A DNA stretch of 64,000 nt from Pseudorhizobium banfieldiae. Lineage in GTDB: Bacteria > Pseudomonadota > Alphaproteobacteria > Rhizobiales > Rhizobiaceae. The DNA lies in the NCBI RefSeq assembly GCF_000967425.1, contig NZ_FO082820.1, positions 1,860,001 to 1,924,000 on the forward strand. Direction: 5' to 3'. Positions 8,621 to 17,687 of this stretch are shown here, in pieces (the first letter of the stretch is position 1; every line of letters begins with the position of its first letter). The notes under the pieces were generated by a model, which worked only from the letters and a program-made list of their open reading frames with translations, searched no databases and had not been told where the DNA came from. A program made the position numbers and the translations under genes.

Positions 8621-9079
8621 GGGAACGATGATCCTAAAGATGCTATTTCAGAGCATCCTGCCGCCAAACCGGCGCCATAGCGTTAAGAAAGGCCGAGCGG
8701 CCCCTTGAATCTCACGCTATGGTTAATTTCCGCTAAGATGCTTGTTTTATGGGACTTTCCAAAAGTCTTATGGTTTAAATCCTGTTAACAACCCGTTTTG
8801 GCTTTTTGGCGCTTCCAGGGGGCCGAATTGTTAAGACCCCTCAGATGTGCCACTACAATACAGTTGGAGAGGCGGGAGTCCGCTCCTGCATCCGTGGATG
8901 GCCGCGTGGTAAGTTTTCCTTATCATCCGTTTGGAACAAGGCTATCCGAGAGTGAAGTGAAACGGGAAACGCCGACGCCATGAGGGCGAGGCTTTCCGGC
9001 AGGCAGTGTCTCTTCTTCGTTTGCAGGGCGGGCAGACAGGACGGGATGGCCGGGCGAGTATGTAGCGAGGCGTAACCGC
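8621..9079. other. 459-base divergent intergenic region between hpt and the GPR-type gene
   Basis: No convincing gene is seen here. A short frame at about 8798-8983 has no ribosome-binding site or recognisable protein character. Both flanking genes are transcribed outward, so their promoters must lie here. The first part, to about 8850, is visibly more AT-rich than the surroundings, as expected for promoters. I could not identify a clear -35/-10 pair or operator. Confidence 0.5.
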
Positions 9080-12000
9080 ATGGCGAAGAAGACCAGCAGC
9101 GAGTCGATGGATGAAACGGCGTTCCAGGCTCTGGAAGATGCGTTGAAGATCGACTTCATCGAGGATCAGGAGGCGACACGCCAAAAACCTGCATCCTCTG
9201 CCTCGGAGGCCAGAGTGTCTGAAACCAAGCAGCGTCCCTCACCCGCGCGTGGCGAGAACCCGGCAGCTCCTCCCCGTTCGCCGGCGGCGGAGCCTGCGGC
9301 TCGTGCACCCGTGTTCGAGCCGGCCAATGATGCGAGCCGCCGCAGTTCCGTGAACCTGCTCAAGACACTGGAAGGCGGGACGATGCGCAGTTCCTTGCGC
9401 AATGCGACGATCGTCTCCGTTCTTTGGGCGATCGGCGGTCTCGGACTGGCGCAACTTCTCTACGGTGCACAGCTCTGGGGTTCGGGTTCCGTCGGCGGCC
9501 TGGTCGCAATGCCCGGCCTCGTGGCGATCCTCGTGGGCATCATCGTTCCCATCCTGCTATTCTTCGCCTTCGCCACGATGATGGCCCGGGCACAGGACAT
9601 GCGAAACGCCGCGCGCTCCATGGCGGAAGTCGCGCTGCGTCTGTCCGAGCCGGAGACAGTGGCATCCGAGCGAATCATGACCGTCGGCCAGGCCGTTCGC
9701 CGCGAAGTCTCCGCCATGAACGAGGGCATCGAGCGAACGATCGCGCGGGCAACGGAACTGGAGACCCTCGTCCATTCGGAGGTCAATGCCCTCGAACGCA
9801 GCTACACCGACAACGAACTGCGCGTACGAGGACTGGTCCACGAGCTCGGCGCGGAGCGCGACGCCATCGTCAACCATGCCGAACGCATCCGATCGTCGAT
9901 CGTCGGAGCCCATGAACAGCTCAAGGAAGAACTGTCGCTGGCGACCGAGGAGATCGCGGTGCGGCTGGCGACTTCGGGCGAGGCTTTCGCATCCCTGATA
10001 GACACGCGCGCCGCCGCGCTGACGGAAAAGACCAATGCGGCCGGCGAAGCGCTGGGCTCGCTACTCGCCGCGAAGGCCGACGAGCTGGTGCGAACCCTTG
10101 GCTCATCCGGCGTTGCACTCGCCAGCGAATTCGACGAACGGCTCGAAAACCTGTCAATGACGTTGGCTCAGCGCGGGCAGGCACTGCTCGGCGAATTCGA
10201 GACACGGGCCTCCACACTGGATGCCAGCACGGAACGTCTCAATGCGGCGCTTGCCGACCGGACGCGGCAGCTGAATGAGACGCTCGTTGCACGAACCCGC
10301 GAGATCACGGATGGGCTCTCGGAAGGCGAACGCTCCATTACCGGGTCGCTCGAAGCGGTCCTCACGTCGTTGAACAAGGCCCTGGACGACAAGGGCAGCG
10401 CGTTCAGGCAGAGCCTGAAATCTGCTGCCGACGACGCCGTCATGGACCTCGATCTGCGCTCCGGGCTCTTCGAGGAGCGCCTGCAGGCTACCGTCGGCCA
10501 GCTCAGCACGACCTTCGACAACGGGCTCGACGCGCTCACGACTGCCTTCGACCAGCGAGCCGGCAGCCTTGACAGCAAACTCATGGACAGCCTGGCCCGC
10601 ATCAACGAGACGGTGGCCACCGGGTCCGAATCGATCGAAGGCATCCTCAGCAGCAGCATCGCGCAGATCGGCAACACCCTGACCGAACAGTCACTGGCAT
10701 TGGCGACAGCGCTTGGTACCGGTCAGGACGTCCTCGATTCCATGCTGGGGGACCGCAGCCGCGAGTTCAACGAGGCGCTCGCTGCCCGCACGACCGAAAT
10801 CACCGGCGCAATGGGCACGAGCCGCGAGGCGATCGAGGCGGTTCTCTCCGAACGTAGCAGCGCGCTGATCGAGGCGTTGAACGAAACGCAAGGCAAGTTC
10901 GAGCGAGCTGTGGGTGAACGCTCGGAATCGGTAATTGCCGCACTTACGACCAGCCAGGACCGCTTCGCGGAAACCCTCGACGCAAAAACGGCGGCAATCG
11001 ATTCGGTCGTCGCAGACGCACCGCAGAGGCTTGCAAGCCTCCTGGACGAGCGCGCCGCTACGATCGCGCGCCATCTCCAGGAGGGCGAGGAAAAGATCGG
11101 CTCCGGTCTCGACCAACGGATGGACAATCTCGCGCAGACGCTGTCGGCCAGCGGCGACCGGATTGGCGAACTCCTCGACGACAAGACGATGGATATCAGC
11201 ACGGCCTTCGCGCTCGGCGAAGACCGGATTGCCGGCATCCTGGACGGCCTCGCCGATGCTCCCGAGCGTCTAGCCGCGACCATGGACGAGCGCGCAGCGC
11301 AGATTGCACGGAATATCGAGGAAGGAAGCCAGCGCCTCGGCGAAGGCCTTGACCAGCGGGTAACTACTCTCTCGCAGACGCTTGCCGCGAATGGTGACCG
11401 GATCGGCGAGCTCCTTGACGACAAGACGATGGAGCTCAGCACCGCTCTCGCACTCGGCGAGGATCGGATTGCCGGCATTCTCGATAATGTCGCCGACACG
11501 CCGGAGCGGCTTGCGGCGGTCCTGGACGAGCGTGCCGCTCAGATCGCGAAAAATATCGAGGATGGAAGCCAACGCCTCGGCGAAGGCCTTGATCAGCGGG
11601 TGGCAACTCTCTCGCAGGCGCTTGCTCAGAATGGCGAGCGGATTGGTGAACTCCTCGATGACAAGACGATGGAGCTGAGCACGGCCTTTGCGCTCGGCGA
11701 GGATCGAATTGCCGGCATTCTAGACAGCGTCGCCGACACGCCCGAGCGGCTTTCGTCCGTCCTGGACGAGCGAGCTGCGCAGATCGTTCGGCATATCGAG
11801 GAAGGAAGCCAGCGCCTCGACGAAAGCCTTGACGAGCGGGTAACCACCCTCTCGCAGACACTGGCCGAGAATGGTGATCGGCTCGGGAATCTCCTTGACG
11901 ATAAAACGATGGAGATCAGCACGGCATTCGCACTTGGCGAAGACCGCATCACTGGCGTTCTGACCAACCTCGCCGAGACTCCGGAACGCCTCTCCGGTAT

Positions 12001-15000
12001 TCTCGATGAGCGCGCCGCCCTGATTTCGCGTCACATGGAGGAAGGCGAACAACGGCTTGGAGAAGGTCTCGATCGCCGCGTTGAACAACTCGCCGCTACC
12101 ATCGCGTCTAACGGCGAACGGATCGGCGAGATGCTCAACGACAAGACGATGGAAATCAGCACAACATTTGCGCTGGGCGAAGACCGGCTCTCCGGCGTGC
12201 TCGACGAAAAGGCGGTTGCACTCAACACTCTTGCGGCTGACGCTGAGAACCGCATCGAACAGTCCATCAGCGAGATCTCTGTCAGGGTGGGCGATGTCCT
12301 CGGGGACGGCGCACGCCGGTTCGAGGAGAGCGTATCTGGCGGGGCGGAGCGTATCGAATCCGTCATCGGCACGGGTCAAGAGCGGATCGCCGCGACGCTC
12401 GGTCTCGGACATCAGCAATTCAGCGACACGGTTGCTGCCGCCAACGAACAGATGGAACAGACACTGGGTTCCGGCTACGAACGCCTGCGCGCGACCCTGG
12501 AGGAACGGAGCAACATGATCTCCGCCGCCCTCACCCAGAGCGAGCAGAAGATCTCCGAACTGATGTCGGAACAGGTGATGTCGATTGGTGCGACCGTCGC
12601 CACCAGCGCCGGCATGTTGGAAATGTCTTTGGAAAGCCAGCAGGACGCCCTTCGGGCGGCACTCGATGGCGCCGGCACCGACCTCGAACAACGGCTGAAC
12701 AGCACCGCCGGGGTCATTGCGGAACGCCTGAACGAGGCAGCACGGGAGATCAGCCTCTCGGCCGAGAACCTTTCGGGACGGATCGAGCAGACGATCGGTA
12801 GCGTCGAGGCAGCCCTTGGTGAAACGGGCAGCAAGGTGGAGGCGACCTTCGGCGGCCTCGAGGCCCGCATCCGCAGCGAGGTTTCGAGTGTGACCGAGCT
12901 AGTCGACGGCGCCGGCCGCGACATCGGCGACACGCTTGCTCAACGCACCGCCGAGCTGGAGCGCATCAGCACCGACGCCCACGATCGCATCGCAGGAACC
13001 ATGGACAGCGGGACGGCTCGCCTCGACGAGCGCCTTTCGACCATGGACCGAGCATTGACCGTCGGCTTGGATGCGGTCAGCCGCACGATCGAAGGCAAGG
13101 CCGCAGGTCTTGCCGCCAGCCTCCGCGAAGCTGTCAGCGCCGCTGCAGCTGGAATGGACGACGAGGCGATGCGCTCGGCAGAAATGCTTACCCGCACCGG
13201 CTCCGAGTTCAGCGAAGGACTCGCCCAGCGCAATGCCGAGTTCACCCGCTCGATCGAGGAACAGTCGAGCGAGATCGTAAACCGCATTTCGGAAACACAG
13301 ACCCGTCTCGCCGGCCAGGCAGCAACAGTCGCCCAGGCTTTCTCCGAAGCCGGCAATGCCATCGTCAACAAGGTTTCGGAAGCCGATGCTCTGGTCAAGA
13401 AGCAGGTCACGGCGATCTCGGCAGCACTCGGGGAGGCTGAGCAGGCGCTTCAGGAACGCGGCGGCTCACTGCGCGGAGTTCTTGCCGAGACGGCGACCGA
13501 ATTGCAGTCCGCTATGGAAGCGGTGGACAAGGCACTGGCCGCTCGCGGCGATGCCATTCGCTCCGCCCTCGACAGTCGCACCCGAGACCTCAACTCGATG
13601 CTTGCAAGCCGCACGACCGAACTGTCCCGTCTCATCGAGGAAGAGGCAAGGCCGGTGGTCGAACAGTACAGCGAGGCCAGCCGTTCCGCCGCCGCAGAAA
13701 TTGCATCTGCAGCTCGGGAAAGCACAGAGCGCCTCGTGGCGGCCGCCAGCGAAAGCAGCAGCAGGATACGCAACGAGAACGATGCTCTCGTGGATGCGAT
13801 CGCCGCCCGAACAAATGAGGCCTTGTCCGCCCTCACCCAGCGGGCCGAGAACACCGCAAGCGCCATGCTGTCGGTCGAAAGAAGTCTTACGGGCAACGTC
13901 AATGCGCTGATCGAACGTCTGGCGGAAAGCAATTCCGGGATCTCCAGTCTTGTCGAACGTGCTGCGCACGACATCACCTCGGCAGCCGACCAGGCGCTCG
14001 AGCGCCTTTCCGGCGTCGACGAGAAGCTCGGATCAACCGCCAGCCGCTTCTCCGAGTCCGCGGCTCACGCGGCAGACATGGTCTCCGGGTCCAGCCGCCT
14101 GCTGGAAAACAACATCGACCGGCTGGCGAACATTTCCGGCCAGACGCTCAACCAGGTCGGTGGCATTGTCGGCCGGTTCGATGAACATTCGAAGGTGCTC
14201 GCCCAGGCGTCCGAATTGCTTGGAGCCGCACAATCCAATCTTGCCAATACGCTCGATGAGCGCCAAACGGCCCTTCGCAGCCTCTCCGTTGGTCTCGTCA
14301 AGCGCTCCGAGGAAATCGAAGCGACGATGCGCAGTCTCGCCACTCTGGTGGAAGGCGCATTCGAGCGGGCCGAGGGCAGATCTTCGCAGGTAGCGGCGCA
14401 TCTTCGCGAAAGCCTCCAGGGCGCGTTCGCCGACATTGGTCGCACGCTTGGTGAGACGCAGCAGCGTGCCGACGTTACCGCCGAAGCCATGCGAACCTCG
14501 CTCCTCGGCGCAAGCGAAGAAGCCAACCGTGCGGTTGACGCCACCATGGCCAATGCCGAGCAGCGTGCCCGCGGTCTCTCGGAGCGTATCCGCAGCGGCG
14601 TGGAAGGTTCGCTTACGGATGTCGAGCGCATGCTTGGCGACGCGACCAGCCGCACGGACGACGCTGCCTCACATCTCCGCGACCTCCTGCGCAAATCGGT
14701 GGATGAGGCAGTCGGCCGCTTCTCCGGCGCAACCGACGAAATCCGCCGGTCCGCCGAGCAGATCCGCGAGGAACTGGACAGCACCCGGGCCGAACTGCGG
14801 CGTGGAGCCTTCGACCTGCCGGAGGAAGCCAAGGAGAACGCTGCAGCTATGCGGCGCGCCGTGTCGGAGCAGATCAAGGCGCTGCAGGACTTGTCGCAAC
14901 TAGTCGGCCGCTCGGCACAGGCACTCGAAGTGTCGCAGCCGGCGCCGGTGCGTGCCCCTGCACCTCAGCCCGCTCCAGCGCCGCGCGCCCAGCCGGCAGC

Positions 15001-15595
15001 GGCAACCCTGCCGCCACAGCCAACCCCTCCGGCCCGAGGGGAGACCCTGCCCGCCGGATTGCGGGGCGGCCTGAGCCTCGACCGCACTTCGCCCACGCGG
15101 CCCGCGGAAGCTGCTCCCAAGGGACAGGAAGGTGGCTGGATCTCCGATCTGCTGCGCGGCGCTTCGCGTGAGGAAGCCCCTGCCCGACCGGCCGCGCGGC
15201 CGACCGAGCAGCCGGCACCTCGCGGCGGTGGCGACAATCGCAATCCGCGCCACATGGTCGAATCGCTGAACTCATTGTCGGTCGATATCGCCCGAGCCAT
15301 AGACCACGACGCGTCCGTGGATCTCTGGCGCCGCTATCAGCGTGGCGAGCGCGACGTGTTCACCCGCCGCCTCTACACGCTCAAGGGCCAGCAGACCTTC
15401 GACGAGATCAAGCGCAAATACGAGCGCGAGCCGGAGTTCCGTACGGCGGTCGACCGCTATATCGGCGATTTCGAGAAGCTCCTCGCGGACGTCGCTCGGA
15501 CGGATCCGGACAAGACGGTCACGCAGAGCTACCTGACTTCCGACACCGGCAAGGTTTACACGATGCTCGCCCATGCGGCCGGACGGTTCAGTTGA
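9080..15595 (+). CDS. gpr: Growth Pole Ring (GPR/RgsE)-type giant polar coiled-coil protein
   Basis: 2,171 residues. Layout: a cytoplasmic charged and Pro/Ala-rich N-terminus (1-105); two transmembrane helices near 110-130 and 141-166; a very long helical region to about 1940 dominated by apolipoprotein-like heptads (LDER, GEDRI, SQTLA motifs); a Pro/Ala/Gln-rich linker near 1951-2050; and a conserved C-terminal block of about 113 residues (SLSVDIARAIDHDASVDLW, LYTLKGQQTFDEIKRKY). This matches in size and architecture the GPR protein of Agrobacterium tumefaciens and RgsE of Sinorhizobium meliloti, which form a ring at the growing pole and are essential for polar growth and rod shape. Residues 655-1054 hold five in-register 80-residue repeats. 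A perfect hairpin terminator follows, so it is probably monocistronic. Confidence 0.88.
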   Translation: MAKKTSSESMDETAFQALEDALKIDFIEDQEATRQKPASSASEARVSETKQRPSPARGENPAAPPRSPAAEPAARAPVFEPANDASRRSSVNLLKTLEGGTMRSSLRNATIVSVLWAIGGLGLAQLLYGAQLWGSGSVGGLVAMPGLVAILVGIIVPILLFFAFATMMARAQDMRNAARSMAEVALRLSEPETVASERIMTVGQAVRREVSAMNEGIERTIARATELETLVHSEVNALERSYTDNELRVRGLVHELGAERDAIVNHAERIRSSIVGAHEQLKEELSLATEEIAVRLATSGEAFASLIDTRAAALTEKTNAAGEALGSLLAAKADELVRTLGSSGVALASEFDERLENLSMTLAQRGQALLGEFETRASTLDASTERLNAALADRTRQLNETLVARTREITDGLSEGERSITGSLEAVLTSLNKALDDKGSAFRQSLKSAADDAVMDLDLRSGLFEERLQATVGQLSTTFDNGLDALTTAFDQRAGSLDSKLMDSLARINETVATGSESIEGILSSSIAQIGNTLTEQSLALATALGTGQDVLDSMLGDRSREFNEALAARTTEITGAMGTSREAIEAVLSERSSALIEALNETQGKFERAVGERSESVIAALTTSQDRFAETLDAKTAAIDSVVADAPQRLASLLDERAATIARHLQEGEEKIGSGLDQRMDNLAQTLSASGDRIGELLDDKTMDISTAFALGEDRIAGILDGLADAPERLAATMDERAAQIARNIEEGSQRLGEGLDQRVTTLSQTLAANGDRIGELLDDKTMELSTALALGEDRIAGILDNVADTPERLAAVLDERAAQIAKNIEDGSQRLGEGLDQRVATLSQALAQNGERIGELLDDKTMELSTAFALGEDRIAGILDSVADTPERLSSVLDERAAQIVRHIEEGSQRLDESLDERVTTLSQTLAENGDRLGNLLDDKTMEISTAFALGEDRITGVLTNLAETPERLSGILDERAALISRHMEEGEQRLGEGLDRRVEQLAATIASNGERIGEMLNDKTMEISTTFALGEDRLSGVLDEKAVALNTLAADAENRIEQSISEISVRVGDVLGDGARRFEESVSGGAERIESVIGTGQERIAATLGLGHQQFSDTVAAANEQMEQTLGSGYERLRATLEERSNMISAALTQSEQKISELMSEQVMSIGATVATSAGMLEMSLESQQDALRAALDGAGTDLEQRLNSTAGVIAERLNEAAREISLSAENLSGRIEQTIGSVEAALGETGSKVEATFGGLEARIRSEVSSVTELVDGAGRDIGDTLAQRTAELERISTDAHDRIAGTMDSGTARLDERLSTMDRALTVGLDAVSRTIEGKAAGLAASLREAVSAAAAGMDDEAMRSAEMLTRTGSEFSEGLAQRNAEFTRSIEEQSSEIVNRISETQTRLAGQAATVAQAFSEAGNAIVNKVSEADALVKKQVTAISAALGEAEQALQERGGSLRGVLAETATELQSAMEAVDKALAARGDAIRSALDSRTRDLNSMLASRTTELSRLIEEEARPVVEQYSEASRSAAAEIASAARESTERLVAAASESSSRIRNENDALVDAIAARTNEALSALTQRAENTASAMLSVERSLTGNVNALIERLAESNSGISSLVERAAHDITSAADQALERLSGVDEKLGSTASRFSESAAHAADMVSGSSRLLENNIDRLANISGQTLNQVGGIVGRFDEHSKVLAQASELLGAAQSNLANTLDERQTALRSLSVGLVKRSEEIEATMRSLATLVEGAFERAEGRSSQVAAHLRESLQGAFADIGRTLGETQQRADVTAEAMRTSLLGASEEANRAVDATMANAEQRARGLSERIRSGVEGSLTDVERMLGDATSRTDDAASHLRDLLRKSVDEAVGRFSGATDEIRRSAEQIREELDSTRAELRRGAFDLPEEAKENAAAMRRAVSEQIKALQDLSQLVGRSAQALEVSQPAPVRAPAPQPAPAPRAQPAAATLPPQPTPPARGETLPAGLRGGLSLDRTSPTRPAEAAPKGQEGGWISDLLRGASREEAPARPAARPTEQPAPRGGGDNRNPRHMVESLNSLSVDIARAIDHDASVDLWRRYQRGERDVFTRRLYTLKGQQTFDEIKRKYEREPEFRTAVDRYIGDFEKLLADVARTDPDKTVTQSYLTSDTGKVYTMLAHAAGRFS
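11042..12241 (+). repeat. Five tandem 240-bp repeats inside the GPR-type gene
   Basis: Five consecutive units start at 11042, 11282, 11522, 11762 and 12002, exactly 240 bp (80 codons) apart, with no insertions or deletions. Each unit encodes LDERAA, then GEGLDQRV or a variant, IGELLDDKTM, FALGEDRI and a TPERL-type end. The DNA blocks around GACGACAAGACGATGG recur at about 11178, 11418, 11658, 11898 and 12138. The last unit diverges after LSGVLDEKAV. The exact phase suggests duplication by unequal crossover and selection for helical register. Confidence 0.93.
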
Positions 15596-15652
15596 CCACT
15601 CCTGCCAGGTCTTGAGTGAGGGCGACCAAGGTTGCTCTTCCCACTGCCAATC

Positions 15653-15685
15653 AACCCGCCGGTATCTGCCGGCGGGTTTCTTCTT
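15653..15685 (+). terminator. Rho-independent terminator after the GPR-type gene
   Basis: Perfect 10-bp stem: AACCCGCCGG (15653-15662), six-base loop TATCTG, CCGGCGGGTT (15669-15678), followed by TTCTTCTTT. It lies 58 bases after the stop codon. Confidence 0.88.
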
Positions 15686-15822
15686 TGGCGAACGCCGCCT
15701 TCGCGTCATGCGGCAATGGCAGGGTTGGGAGGGACTGCGTGGACGTGACGCGGGCGGTTCGGCCTCCCAAGGCACCCCGCGAACGTCGACCTATCCTCCA
15801 CCTCGGCGTAACCAGCAGACTG

Positions 15823-15852
15823 AAAAAGCCGCCGTCTTAAGGACAGCGGCCT
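15823..15852 (-). terminator. Terminator after the DUF1775-PCuAC gene
   Basis: On the minus strand, an imperfect GC-rich stem (GCCGCtGTC paired with GACgGCGGC around CTTAA) is followed by five T. It lies just past the stop at 15889. Confidence 0.65.
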
Positions 15853-15888
15853 CCAAAGCACTTTGAACTCAAAACCCGTTTGGGTTCC

Positions 15889-16836
15889 TCAGTTGTGCTG
15901 GTGTCCTTTCGGAGCGGCGTCTCGGACCGGGAAGATGACGTCGATGCTGCCGGCCTTCTCGAAGGTCAGCGTCACCGGAACGCTGTCCCCTTCCTTGAAG
16001 GGCGTCTTTACGTGCATGAACATCAAGTGCAGGCCGCCAGGCTTCAGTTCGACTGTCTCGCCAGCCGGCACCTCTATGCCGTTCTCGAGCTTGCGCATCC
16101 TCATGACGTCGCCCTCCATCGCCATCTCGTGGAGCTCGATGATTTCGGAAGCTGGCGAAGTAGCCGAGATGAGGCGGTCAGCGCCACCCGCATTTCGGAT
16201 CGTGACGAACCCGCCGCCGACCGGCTGATTGGGGAGCATGGCGCGGGTGAAGGCTCCTTCCACGGAGATTTGGCCCACCATCGTCGGTGCCGGAGCCGAC
16301 ATATGCTCCTGGCCCTGCTTCTCGACCACCTTTACCACCGGCGCAGGATTCTTGAGGTAATGAGCATCTTGTCCGGGTGCGGCGACCTCCGTCCAGGCAA
16401 CGCTTGCGTCACTGCCGCAAAGCTGGGTCGCAGGGAAGGCAAGTTCTGTCCCCGCAGCAACACCGGAAATCTTGCCGCGAATAACGAAGGTGTCGTAGTG
16501 CTCATCCGGCAGCTCGCCACCCTTCCAGCGGATTTCGGCGGGGCCTGCGCTGACTTTGGTGCCGTGGTTGTCGTAGGTCTTCTGGTATTCGCCCTGGATG
16601 ATCTCTAGTTCCCAGCCCGGCTTCGGCTGCGGCTTTGCAAAGACGAAGCCTTCCGGCAATTCGATCCGAACCTCGTTTGTCGCCTTGCCTTCGCAGCCGT
16701 GCGGCACCTGCAACTGCATGAGCGCGTAACCTTCTGCGGTAACGGTGGCGCTGGTGAACGTGGCATGAGCCTGGGCGGTGCCCGTAGCGGCGAGAACGGC
16801 GAGAGCCGACAGCTTCATCGTCTTGATGGTAGTCAT
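15889..16836 (-). CDS. Periplasmic DUF1775 (YcnI-like) - PCuAC copper chaperone fusion
   Basis: 315 residues with two copper-handling domains in one exported chain. A signal peptide (1-23, ending AQA) would leave His24 as the mature N-terminus (HATFTSATV). In DUF1775/YcnI proteins that histidine is a copper ligand of a mono-histidine brace. Residues 24 to about 165 are the DUF1775 domain (VPHGCEGKATNEVRIELPEG, then AEIRWKGG). Residues from about 190 form the PCu(A)C domain, with the Met/His motif HEMAMEGDVMRM and the late HLMFM. PCuAC proteins deliver Cu(I) to cytochrome oxidase CuA sites. The C-terminus ends GHQHN. It lies downstream of a DUF2946 gene in the same direction, 74 bases apart. 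Confidence 0.92.
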   Translation of the reverse strand: MTTIKTMKLSALAVLAATGTAQAHATFTSATVTAEGYALMQLQVPHGCEGKATNEVRIELPEGFVFAKPQPKPGWELEIIQGEYQKTYDNHGTKVSAGPAEIRWKGGELPDEHYDTFVIRGKISGVAAGTELAFPATQLCGSDASVAWTEVAAPGQDAHYLKNPAPVVKVVEKQGQEHMSAPAPTMVGQISVEGAFTRAMLPNQPVGGGFVTIRNAGGADRLISATSPASEIIELHEMAMEGDVMRMRKLENGIEVPAGETVELKPGGLHLMFMHVKTPFKEGDSVPVTLTFEKAGSIDVIFPVRDAAPKGHQHN

Positions 16837-16910
16837 GGTCTATATCCCCTTCCGGCTGCGCTCATGGCTGCAAGACCGGACGTGTTGATCTGAAGAGATG
16901 TTCGTCTGGT

Positions 16911-17315
16911 TCAGATCGTCAGGGGTGGAGCACGCGAACTCGGTCGCGCAAGCGCGGTGAATCCGACCCTAAGAGATTCGATCCTGGGCGGATTGAGGAG
17001 AAAGGCTTGCTGCAGCGGCACGCCCAGCCCTTCGGCCGGCGGCGGCAGGAGGATGGAGGCTGCCAGAAGGCAGGCCTCGCAATAGGGGCGAGTGCCCTCT
17101 TCCCGGTGCGAGCCATGGGTTCCTGGCTCCCCGTGATCAGCGCAGATATCGGCAAAGCTGCCGTCGGGCAATCGGTAGGCTTCGCTGAACGCATCGGCAG
17201 GCCAGGCAGCCTGGACAGGCTGGTGGCTGAACCCAAGCGACATGAACACCATGGCGCAGAGCATGCGCAGCATGTTCATCGATCTGGGGTTCCGGAAAAC
17301 CATCGCTTCGCTCAT
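16911..17315 (-). CDS. DUF2946-like secreted or membrane-anchored protein, probable copper context
   Basis: 134-residue protein from the ATG at 17315. A longer open frame to 17540 would run through the glycine riboswitch on the other strand and is rejected. The N-terminal hydrophobic segment (MLRMLCAMVFMSLGFSHQPVQA) looks like a signal peptide. The mature part has ICADH and the pair YCEACLLAASILLPPP, which resembles the Cys-x-x-Cys plus Pro-rich block of DUF2946 proteins. These are often next to DUF1775/PCuAC or TonB-dependent copper genes, as here. The function is unproven; a metal-related role is inferred from position and cysteines. Confidence 0.65.
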   Translation of the reverse strand: MSEAMVFRNPRSMNMLRMLCAMVFMSLGFSHQPVQAAWPADAFSEAYRLPDGSFADICADHGEPGTHGSHREEGTRPYCEACLLAASILLPPPAEGLGVPLQQAFLLNPPRIESLRVGFTALARPSSRAPPLTI

Positions 17316-17472
17316 TCGTGGCCTGATGTCGATTACCTTACCGATAGACAAAGAGCAAATCCCTGCAGCTGCTTCTTTGCGCCGCATCAACATCCGGTCC
17401 GCCAGCGAAGATTCTTCCCGACAGTTCGGCATAGCCCTTGCCAAGCGCCCTGCCTCCCGGATAATGGGCGGC

Positions 17473-17642
17473 ACGTACGTTGGGAGAAGCCGCTTCATTG
17501 CGGTGCCGAAGGAGCAACCGCCCCGGAAACTCTCAGGCAAAAGGACCAGCGCACGGCCTAGCAGGACTCTGGAGAGAGGCGCCGCCGATAAGGCGGTGCA
17601 CGCCGAAGGGATAACAATCTCAGGCGCAAGGACAGAGGGGGC
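17473..17642 (+). ncRNA. Tandem (two-aptamer) glycine riboswitch
   Basis: Cis-regulatory RNA upstream of gcvT. Aptamer I spans about 17477-17550: a GGGAGA start, the core GTGCCGAAGGAGCAA, then CTCTCAGGCAAAAGGACC. Aptamer II spans about 17560-17641: CTGGAGAGAGGCGCC, CACGCCGAAGGGATAACAA, CTCAGGCGCAAGGACAGAG. Both contain the conserved GCCGAAG and CTCAGGC-AAGGAC signatures. Glycine binding generally switches on the glycine cleavage genes. The end is 45 bases before the gcvT start. No strong terminator hairpin is evident after aptamer II, so translational control is possible. Confidence 0.95.
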
Positions 17643-17687
17643 TCATGAACCGGGCGCGACCGCGCCGTCAAATGAGCTTACGCGTCC

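Noticed and set aside
8968..9076. A short frame just before the GPR-type gene as a leader peptide
   Set aside because: About 31 codons with Arg/Gly/Cys bias and no ribosome site; no attenuator hairpin was seen.
17316..17540. N-terminal extension of the DUF2946-like frame
   Set aside because: It would translate the complement of the glycine riboswitch; the signal peptide appears only after the internal ATG at 17315.
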